Shown in pieces: positions 24,103 to 29,734 of a stretch of 29,734 nt of DNA; the first letter of the stretch is position 1, and the number at the start of each line of letters is the position of its first letter. The notes beneath the pieces were generated by a model. That model saw nothing but the letters and a program-made list of their open reading frames with translations, searched no databases and was not told the DNA's origin. The stretch spans positions 1 through 29,734 of the forward strand of contig CAYJJU010000023.1 of assembly GCA_964370635.1 (NCBI GenBank), in the 5' to 3' direction. The position numbers were made by a program, and so were the translations under genes. The DNA is from SIG603 sp964370635 (GTDB lineage: Bacteria > Bacillota > Clostridia > Oscillospirales > Acutalibacteraceae).

Positions 24103-25002
24103 ATGGAAGAAATTATTATGATAGCAATACCCGTGGCGATAGTGATTATAGTTATAGGAATTTTAATAGCAAACATCAGGATAGTACCGCAGGCTCAGGC
24201 CTTTGTAATAGAAAGGCTTGGTACTTTCCATGCGACATGGCAAAACGGCATACATGTAAAAATCCCGTTTGTCGATAGAATAGCAAAAAAGATATCTTTA
24301 AAAGAGCAGGTAATAGACTTTCCACCTCAGCCTGTTATCACTAAGGATAATGTAACAATGCAGATTGACACGGTGGTCTATTTTCAAATTACAGACCCAA
24401 AACTTTATGCATACGGCGTGGAAAATCCACTTTCTGCAATAGAAAATTTATCGGCAACAACGCTTAGAAACATAATAGGCGACATGGAGCTTGACAATAC
24501 TCTTACATCCCGTGATGTAATAAACTCAAAAATTCGTGTAATTTTGGACGAGGCAACAGACCCATGGGGCATAAAAGTAAACAGGGTAGAGCTTAAAAAT
24601 ATTATTCCACCAAGAGAAATACAAGAGTCCATGGAAAAACAAATGAAGGCAGAGCGTGAAAGGCGTGCCAAAATTTTGGACGCAGAGGGCGAAAAAAGCT
24701 CGGCAATTTTAATAGCGGAGGGCCATAAAGAATCTGAAATTTTAAGGGCTGAAGCCGTAAAAGAGAGAAAAATAAGAGAGGCACAGGGCGAGGCGGAGGC
24801 TATAATTTCCGTGCAAAAAGCGCTTGCGGACTCTATTAAAATGCTTAATGAAGCAAACCCACAAGACGGCGTAATAGCAATAAAAAGCCTAGAGGCATTT
24901 GAAAAAGCAGCAGACGGCAAGGCAACAAAAATAATAGTCCCGTCAAACATACAAGGCCTTGCAGGCATGGCGACAAGCATTAAGGAAATGCTTAATAGTT
25001 GA
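24103..25002 (+). CDS. SPFH/Band 7 (slipin/QmcA-like) protein
   Basis: A 299-residue stomatin-like protein: one N-terminal membrane helix (about 4-24), the SPFH domain (IVPQAQAFVIERLGTFH... to ~185 with NIIPPREIQESMEKQMKAERERRAK), and a long charged coiled coil rich in Glu-Ala-Glu (about 185-240: ILIAEGHKESEILRAEA, AQGEAEA). Such proteins oligomerise on the membrane inner face and organise microdomains and membrane proteases. Co-transcribed with NfeD; AAAAGGAG before the ATG. A GC-rich hairpin and a terminator follow it. Confidence 0.93.
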   Translation: MEEIIMIAIPVAIVIIVIGILIANIRIVPQAQAFVIERLGTFHATWQNGIHVKIPFVDRIAKKISLKEQVIDFPPQPVITKDNVTMQIDTVVYFQITDPKLYAYGVENPLSAIENLSATTLRNIIGDMELDNTLTSRDVINSKIRVILDEATDPWGIKVNRVELKNIIPPREIQESMEKQMKAERERRAKILDAEGEKSSAILIAEGHKESEILRAEAVKERKIREAQGEAEAIISVQKALADSIKMLNEANPQDGVIAIKSLEAFEKAADGKATKIIVPSNIQGLAGMATSIKEMLNS

Positions 25003-25011
25003 TAGTTGTAG

Positions 25012-25033
25012 GGTCGCCCCTGTGTGGGCGACC
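25012..25033. repeat. GC-rich hairpin, candidate dispersed intergenic repeat
   Basis: GGTCGCCC (25012-25019) and GGGCGACC (25026-25033) pair perfectly around a 6-base loop. The stem is far richer in GC than its surroundings, and is followed by AATTGAGAATGTAGAATTGAGAATTG-type direct repeats (25038-25063). This composition is typical of REP-like elements, but copy number cannot be judged from one window. Confidence 0.45.
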
Positions 25034-25068
25034 GCATAATTGAGAATGTAGAATTGAGAATTGTGGTG

Positions 25069-25087
25069 AAAATCCTGCGGATTTTTT
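25069..25087 (+). terminator. Terminator after the SPFH gene
   Basis: AAAATCC (25069-25075), TGC and GGATTTT (25079-25085), followed by two more T. A short stem but with a good T-run, 67 bases after the SPFH stop. Confidence 0.55.
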
Positions 25088-25139
25088 CATTATATATTTG
25101 ACAAAACCGCAGTGTTTCAACAAAGCAAAGGAGGGCAAA

Positions 25140-26573
25140 ATGAAAAAAATTGTATCTTTATTTTTAAGTATAAGTTTAATCTTACTTGTCGCGTGTCACG
25201 ATGAGCAGGCTGATATTTATTCTGCCCATATGAATGTAGGGGAGGAAAACTCACAAAGTACCGAGCCTGCCGAAAGCGAAAGCACAGACGATGGGCTTTC
25301 CGGCACTCTTTTGCTGTCTGCTTTAGATGCAGCGGGTGATTATTCCAATTGGTCGAGATTGGCAGATGGCTTCATGGAGCTTCACCCAAATGTTGAGGTT
25401 ATACCGACAAATGAAAACGGAATGGGCTTTGACCCTACTGCCGCCGGAGCAGAAGAAAGAGCCATTAAAACTCAGCAGTACAAAACGGAATTGATAATAA
25501 ATCTCACATCAGGAAATGCGCCGGACATTATTGTTGATTACTCTTATTTAATTTCGGATATTGCGCCCAGCGGCACGCTAATGGATTTAAATGAATTCAT
25601 AGAAAATGATGAAACATTTATAGAGGAAGATTTTTTTATGAATGTGATAAAATCTAACGAAATGGGTGGCGTTTTGACGGCCATGCCCATAGGGTTTTTC
25701 AGCAATGCAGTGCGTTTTAACACGGACATGCTAGACGCCGTAGGGATAAGTTTAGATGGAGTGGAAACGGCGGATTATAACATTGTTTTAGACAGCTATA
25801 ATGAGGTAGTGGACAGCGGTGAATTTCCGGATTTAAAAAGTCTTGACAGAAATGCAGTTTTTTCACATTATCTTTTTTGGGAAGATGAAATACTTTCCAG
25901 TATAGACACAGAAAATTTTACGGCGAATTTTGATACAGATAATTTTAGGGACTGCTTAACTCAAATGAAAGACTACATAGGCAGCATGGGTGAAATAGGT
26001 GAATATGAATTTGACTACACGGTGTTTGATAATGAAAATCACCTCGTGGAACTTCCTTCTTCGGGTTTATATCAAGATACAAACAGACTTATAATGGATT
26101 ACCCTAACGCAAGCGACCCTTACCCTTTGGTGTCGTCAAATGGTGAGCACATTGTGGAGGTGGGAACTGTCATGAGTATACCCAAAAATGCAAAAAATCC
26201 AGAGCTTGCGTGGGAGTTTATTAAGTACTGCACATATGAAAGCGAAAAAGTTGCGACTTATCAAAACTGGGAAACTATAGGGCACTGGGACGGTGACAGA
26301 TTTAATGGCACGGTACCTATAAACAAAGGCAATTTTGAAAAGTATGTCGATGTAACACTTAATGGCTATCCCGAAGATGTGAAAGAAAATCTTATAGAGT
26401 ACATTTATAGGGCGACCAGCTTAGAAATACTGCAAGGGTATATGTTTGAGTCCCTCTTAACCGATATAGTGCCAAATTTTATCGGCGAGTACTTTGATGG
26501 CTTTATAACACTTGATGAATGTATTAAAGGCATACAGGAGAGGACAGATATTTACTTTGCGGAGATAAAGTAA
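25140..26573 (+). CDS. Extracellular solute-binding lipoprotein (family 1 type)
   Basis: A 477-residue lipoprotein from the chosen start: MKKIVSLFLSISLILLVACH is a lipoprotein signal with Cys19 as the lipidated residue; AAAGGAGG stands 5 bases before this ATG, whereas the longer frame from 25098 has no ribosome binding site. A short acidic Ser/Glu/Thr linker (about 20-55) leads into the binding domain: WSRLADGFMELHPNVEV, SGNAPDIIVDYSY, and late TVMSIPKNAKNPELAWEFIKYCT, as in carbohydrate-binding proteins of ABC importers. No permease or ATPase gene is adjacent, so its transporter must be elsewhere, or it acts as a free sensor. Ligand unknown. Confidence 0.87.
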   Translation: MKKIVSLFLSISLILLVACHDEQADIYSAHMNVGEENSQSTEPAESESTDDGLSGTLLLSALDAAGDYSNWSRLADGFMELHPNVEVIPTNENGMGFDPTAAGAEERAIKTQQYKTELIINLTSGNAPDIIVDYSYLISDIAPSGTLMDLNEFIENDETFIEEDFFMNVIKSNEMGGVLTAMPIGFFSNAVRFNTDMLDAVGISLDGVETADYNIVLDSYNEVVDSGEFPDLKSLDRNAVFSHYLFWEDEILSSIDTENFTANFDTDNFRDCLTQMKDYIGSMGEIGEYEFDYTVFDNENHLVELPSSGLYQDTNRLIMDYPNASDPYPLVSSNGEHIVEVGTVMSIPKNAKNPELAWEFIKYCTYESEKVATYQNWETIGHWDGDRFNGTVPINKGNFEKYVDVTLNGYPEDVKENLIEYIYRATSLEILQGYMFESLLTDIVPNFIGEYFDGFITLDECIKGIQERTDIYFAEIK

Positions 26574-26632
26574 TAGTTGAGAGTGCTGGTGAAAAATCCG
26601 CAAAGTTTTCACAAAACAAAAGGAGGAGAGTA

Positions 26633-27712
26633 ATGGCGTATAAGGTTGGAATAGTTGGAAACGGGTGGAGGGCGCACACTTTTTTAAAAATATGTGAGGA
26701 GCTTCCCCGTATATTCAAGTTTGGCGGAATGCTATTTAGAAACGAGGAAAAGGCAAGGGCATTTTCAAAAAAATATGCTAAAATGGCATTTACAGATTAT
26801 AATAAATTCTATGAGGAAGAATTTGATTTTGTAATTGTTGCGGTAAGTAGAAATGCCACATTAAAGCACTGCAAGCAGGCGATGGAAAGAGGCGTGCCCG
26901 TGCTTTGTGAAACGCCACCCGGTGACGGAGAAGAAGAGCTAATTGAAATTTTAAGGCTTAAAAGAAAACTAGGTGCAAAGGTGCAGGTTTTGGAACAGTA
27001 TTTCAAGCAGCCTTACCACAGTGCACTGCAAGAGTTTATTAAAAGCGGAAAAATGGGCGAGGTATCAAACGTCACCCTCTCAATGATTCACGACTATCAT
27101 GCGATTAGTATGCTAAGAAAATATTTGGGAGTAGGTTTTGAAAACTGCACGGTTAAGGCGGAAATATATAAATTCCCCGTAACTGAAACAGCAGGGCTTT
27201 CGGGACTTACCCGTGATGGCGAAGTGCAGATGGCGGAGCATAAACGAGCGGTGTTTAAGTTTGATAGCGGAAAAGTAGGATTTTATAATTTTGCAGGAAC
27301 TCAGTATTTTAATTATTTAAGGAAACGACATGCGAAAATTCAAGGAGTGAGGGGAGAGATAAGCGATTTGGATTTTTGCTATCTAAGTGATGAAAATCTG
27401 CCTGTAGAGGCCACGTTAAAGCGCCATAATTTAGGCGAATTTTCAAACCTCGAGGGCTACTCTTTAAGAGGTCTTAGCTTAAACGGCGAGTATCTATATA
27501 AAAATCCATATGAGGCACAGCGCTTTAATGATGATGAAATAGCAATTGCAAGCATTATGGAGGGCATGGGCAAGTATGTAAAAGGCGGTGAGGAAATTTA
27601 CCCCTTAGAAGAGGCGATTTGGGACACGTATTTGTACCTATGCATGGATAAATCGGTGGAAACTGGGGAAAGTGTAGAAATTATAAATTTTATTAATGAA
27701 GAGAAAATATGA
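26633..27712 (+). CDS. Gfo/Idh/MocA-type NAD(P)-dependent oxidoreductase, EKP motif altered
   Basis: A 359-residue protein with an N-terminal Rossmann fold (YKVGIVGNGWRAHTF, residues 3-17) and a C-terminal alpha/beta domain. Usual members oxidise or reduce sugars and inositols at a CEKP motif, whose Lys helps catalysis. Here the corresponding place reads VPVLCETPPGDG (about residues 89-100): Lys is replaced by Thr. It may use another base, or bind without catalysis. AAAAGGAGG before ATG. Lies 59 bases after the solute-binding protein gene and 13 bases before the flavodoxin-like gene, so they likely form one unit. The 59-base gap carries a GTGAAAA/TTTTCAC dyad at 26589-26612. Confidence 0.82.
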   Translation: MAYKVGIVGNGWRAHTFLKICEELPRIFKFGGMLFRNEEKARAFSKKYAKMAFTDYNKFYEEEFDFVIVAVSRNATLKHCKQAMERGVPVLCETPPGDGEEELIEILRLKRKLGAKVQVLEQYFKQPYHSALQEFIKSGKMGEVSNVTLSMIHDYHAISMLRKYLGVGFENCTVKAEIYKFPVTETAGLSGLTRDGEVQMAEHKRAVFKFDSGKVGFYNFAGTQYFNYLRKRHAKIQGVRGEISDLDFCYLSDENLPVEATLKRHNLGEFSNLEGYSLRGLSLNGEYLYKNPYEAQRFNDDEIAIASIMEGMGKYVKGGEEIYPLEEAIWDTYLYLCMDKSVETGESVEIINFINEEKI

Positions 27713-27725
27713 AAGAAGGATACAA

Positions 27726-28343
27726 ATGAAAGTTATTTTAATAAACGGAAGTCCAAATTCAAAAGGATGCACATTTACGGCTTTGTCTGAGGTGGCAAGC
27801 GCTTTAAATTTAGAGGGCATAGACACGGAGATTATCCATGTAGGAAACAAGGATATAAGGGGCTGTATAGCGTGCGGCAAATGTAGGGTAAACAAAAAAT
27901 GTATATTTAACGACATTGTAAACGAGGCCGCCGTGAAATTTGCTGAATGTGACGGAATGGTCATTGGTTCACCCGTGTATTACGCAAGCGCAAACGGCAC
28001 TTTAGTTTCGTTTTTAGATAGACTGTTTTACAGCATGTCAGAAGATAAGACCATGAAAGTCGGTGCGGCTGTAGTGAGCGCAAGACGAGGAGGAACCACG
28101 GCGACTTTTGACGAGCTTAATAAATATTTTACGATATCAAGCATGCCCGTCGCCCCTAGCCAGTACTGGAACATGGTGCATGGCTTTACGGCGGAAGATG
28201 TAAAAAAGGACGAAGAAGGACTACAGACCATGCGAGTTTTAGGAAAAAACATGGCATTTCTCATTAAAAGCATAGCGCTTGGAAAAGAAAAATACGGTCT
28301 TCCGGAAAAAGAAGAACGCGTGTTTACACATTTTATTAGATAA
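27726..28343 (+). CDS. Flavodoxin-fold oxidoreductase with Isf-like Cys motif
   Basis: A 205-residue FMN-binding protein: ILINGSPNSKGCTFTAL (4-20) is the phosphate loop, SPVYYASANGTLVSFLDRLF (about 87-106) the usual second FMN contact. Between them C47-x2-C50-x2-C53-x5-C59 (GCIACGKC...C) fits the compact CX2CX2CX4-7C motif of iron-sulfur flavoproteins, so it may hold a [4Fe-4S] cluster beside FMN. Likely an electron carrier or NAD(P)H-linked reductase. The start at 27726 has GAAGGA 5 bases upstream; the frame is open for 10 more codons upstream, but that overlaps the Gfo/Idh gene. Confidence 0.87.
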   Translation: MKVILINGSPNSKGCTFTALSEVASALNLEGIDTEIIHVGNKDIRGCIACGKCRVNKKCIFNDIVNEAAVKFAECDGMVIGSPVYYASANGTLVSFLDRLFYSMSEDKTMKVGAAVVSARRGGTTATFDELNKYFTISSMPVAPSQYWNMVHGFTAEDVKKDEEGLQTMRVLGKNMAFLIKSIALGKEKYGLPEKEERVFTHFIR

Positions 28344-28355
28344 AAGGAGGCTTTT

Positions 28356-28658
28356 ATGAAATTATTAAAACAAAGGAAAAAAGTTGCTATTGCGGCCGCT
28401 ATAGTGCTAATACTTGAAATACTCATATGGGTAGTTTATTCTGCTGTAGTTAGAGGTTACAGCCTTGAGGAAGTTGCTACGGTAGAGTGGATAATAAAAT
28501 TTAAAAACGGAGTGGAAATTACTGCAGGCATTCTTTTAATTGTAGAAATACTGCTTGTAGGAAAATTATTTTGGATTTTAGGAAAATTATTTTGGAATGA
28601 TAGTGGGCCGGACGAGAACCTACAATTGTTTTCAGAGGACCCGAGAAATAGACCTTAG
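28356..28658 (+). CDS. Small two-helix membrane protein, unknown
   Basis: A 100-residue protein with two hydrophobic helices (about 10-31 and 55-77) and a polar acidic C-terminus. The basic start MKLLKQRKKVA suggests the N-terminus is inside. It contains an in-frame duplication (GKLFWIL followed by GKLFWND) made by an 18-base exact DNA repeat at 28558-28575 and 28579-28596. Strong AAAGGAGG before ATG supports a real gene; it lies 12 bases after the flavodoxin-like gene. No family recognised. Confidence 0.68.
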   Translation: MKLLKQRKKVAIAAAIVLILEILIWVVYSAVVRGYSLEEVATVEWIIKFKNGVEITAGILLIVEILLVGKLFWILGKLFWNDSGPDENLQLFSEDPRNRP

Positions 28659-28702
28659 CAGGCGGAAAAAGAGCTTTGATTAGCCTAAAATAAAGGAGAA
28701 AA

Positions 28703-29581
28703 ATGGAACTTAGAGTATTAAATTATTTTTTAGAAGTAGCAAGAGAAGAAAACATTACAAAAGCGGCACAGCTACTGCACATTACTCAACATACTCTATC
28801 AAGGCAAATTGCAAGCCTTGAAGAAGAACTTGGTGTAGAGCTTTTTATAAGGAGTAATCACAGTATAAACCTTACAGAAGAAGGATTGCTACTTAAAAGA
28901 CGAGCAGAAGAAATAATAACACTATCAGAAAAGACAAAGGCAGAGCTTTTGAGTAGTAGCACAGAGCTCAGTGGAGAAATATCTATAGGCTGTGGCGAGT
29001 TAAAGACAGTCGAGTTTATTGCTAAAGTTATGGCAAAACTCCAAAAAAAATATCCTCTTGTAACTTTTACAATGATTAGCGGAAATGCAGATGAAATTAA
29101 ATCTCGCATTGAAAGCGGTTTGCTTGACATAGGACTTTTAAATAAACCTGTTGATACAGACAAATATGAAAGCATAGATATTCCAATAAAAGATATCCGT
29201 GGGGCTTTACTTTCCGTAAATTCACCTCTTGCAAGTAAAGAATATCTTACACCAAAAGATTTATTAGAAGAGAAATTATTGGTACCAAATAGATTAGTTG
29301 TGCAAAAATCTTTAGCACAGTGGTTTGGTGTTAGTCTTGACGAGCTAAAAATCGTCGGTACTCATAATTTGCTTTATAATGCTTCTGTAATGGTTAGAAA
29401 CAATGTAGGCATTGCCATAGGAGTTGAGCTTGACTGTGAGTATAAAGATGTTAAATTCATACCATTTTATCCATATGAAGAATATGGCTCTGTTATAGCG
29501 TGGAAGAAAACTTCGCAGATGTCGGCTGTTATAAAAGAATTTTTAAAAACAGCCAAACTATGCCTTGAAAGCATTTCTTGA
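28703..29581 (+). CDS. LysR-family transcriptional regulator
   Basis: A 292-residue regulator of normal LysR length: N-terminal winged helix-turn-helix (MELRVLNYFLEVAREENITKAA then TQHTLSRQIASLEEELG, residues 1-44), a linker helix, and a two-lobed effector domain (about 90-290). LysR proteins usually control a nearby or divergent gene with a small-molecule co-inducer. Here it lies downstream of the small membrane protein gene on the same strand, with AAAGGAG before ATG. The next gene at 29721 is a possible target, but its identity is outside the window. Confidence 0.93.
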   Translation: MELRVLNYFLEVAREENITKAAQLLHITQHTLSRQIASLEEELGVELFIRSNHSINLTEEGLLLKRRAEEIITLSEKTKAELLSSSTELSGEISIGCGELKTVEFIAKVMAKLQKKYPLVTFTMISGNADEIKSRIESGLLDIGLLNKPVDTDKYESIDIPIKDIRGALLSVNSPLASKEYLTPKDLLEEKLLVPNRLVVQKSLAQWFGVSLDELKIVGTHNLLYNASVMVRNNVGIAIGVELDCEYKDVKFIPFYPYEEYGSVIAWKKTSQMSAVIKEFLKTAKLCLESIS

Positions 29582-29624
29582 TATACAACATAGGTATTTT
29601 ACATTTCTTAATAAAGTCATTATA

Positions 29625-29665
29625 ATAAAGGTGAACCAAAGATAAACGGTGCACCTTTATTTTTG
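29625..29665 (+). terminator. Terminator after the LysR gene
   Basis: ATAAAGGTG (29625-29633) and CACCTTTAT (29652-29660) form a perfect 9-bp stem around an 18-base loop that can pair further (ACC/GGT), followed by four T, a G and four more T. It lies about 45 bases after the LysR stop. Confidence 0.75.
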
Positions 29666-29720
29666 TTTTATATGAAAATTATATACGATTGTCGCCTTTA
29701 AGGCAGAAATGGAGTAACTT

Positions 29721-29734
29721 ATGTTTAACAAAGC
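29721..29734 (+). CDS. Start of a further gene, cut by the window edge
   Basis: GGAG, six bases and ATG TTT AAC AAA GC. Only four codons and part of a fifth (Met-Phe-Asn-Lys-Ala) are seen, so nothing can be said of the product. The preceding 55 bases, after the LysR terminator, would hold its promoter. Confidence 0.45.

Noticed and set aside
24405..25037. Minus-strand open frame of 210 codons inside the SPFH gene
   Set aside because: Mirror of the coiled-coil codons; the sense frame carries all SPFH features and a ribosome binding site.
25098..25139. Longer start of the solute-binding protein
   Set aside because: It would put a polar stretch before the lipoprotein signal and ignores the strong AAAGGAGG before 25140. 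TTGACA at 25098-25103 looks like a -35 but has no matching -10.
26589..26612. GTGAAAA/TTTTCAC dyad as a terminator between the solute-binding protein and Gfo/Idh genes
   Set aside because: No T-run follows and the stem is A/T-rich with a 10-base loop; the genes are likely co-transcribed.
1..29734. CRISPR arrays, tRNA or rRNA genes, transposases, prophage genes
   Set aside because: No regularly spaced repeats, no cloverleaf-like segment with CCA end in the gaps, and no mobile-element protein in any frame was noticed.

Overview
The window looks like chromosomal DNA of an anaerobic, AT-rich, low-GC Gram-positive bacterium of the class Clostridia. The evidence is AT-rich intergenic DNA, strong AGGAGG-type ribosome binding sites, an IspH enzyme fused to ribosomal protein S1 domains, a soluble multi-subunit [FeFe] hydrogenase, and the DUF5685/J-protein pair seen in Clostridia. 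I cannot place it to genus. I found no phage, plasmid, insertion sequence, CRISPR array, rRNA or tRNA.

Layout. (1) 68-4061, minus strand: a four-gene transcription unit of a GPH-type sugar/cation symporter, a PnuC-like vitamin transporter, a small lipoprotein and a PHP-domain metallohydrolase. (2) 4230-5614, plus strand: an HPP-family membrane protein and a flavin-reductase-like protein, the second with a palindrome over its promoter; a bidirectional terminator follows. (3) 5684-11060, minus strand: a tightly coupled hydrogenase operon of NuoE-like subunit, a 1030-residue NuoF-GltD fusion and a catalytic [FeFe] subunit. (4) 11384-13225, plus strand: a PAS/GGDEF/GAF protein divergent from the hydrogenase operon. 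(5) 13277-15588, minus: secD-secF. (6) 15683-21155, minus: an rpiR-type regulator, a BaiN/HI0933-type flavoprotein, cmk, plsC and ispH-rpsA. (7) 21362-23454, minus: DUF5685, a Cys-rich J-protein and an integral membrane protein. (8) 23657-25002, plus: an NfeD/SPFH membrane-microdomain pair. (9) 25140-29581, plus: a solute-binding lipoprotein without permeases, a Gfo/Idh/MocA-type oxidoreductase with an altered EKP motif, an iron-sulfur-flavoprotein-like protein, a small two-helix membrane protein and a LysR regulator. A further gene begins at 29721 and runs off the window.

Most of the window is conserved housekeeping DNA: isoprenoid and lipid precursor synthesis, protein translocation, nucleotide kinase, chaperone. 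The most unusual part is the hydrogenase operon. The FMN/NADH subunit lacks the usual C-terminal ferredoxin domain of HydB and instead carries a complete glutamate-synthase-beta-like NADPH/FAD module. The complex could therefore connect H2, NAD(H), NADP(H) and perhaps ferredoxin. The catalytic subunit also departs from the textbook H-cluster L1 motif. The divergent PAS/GGDEF gene shares a 323-base regulatory region with this operon, which contains a perfect 12-bp inverted repeat. All functional statements are from reading the sequence alone; no database search was run.
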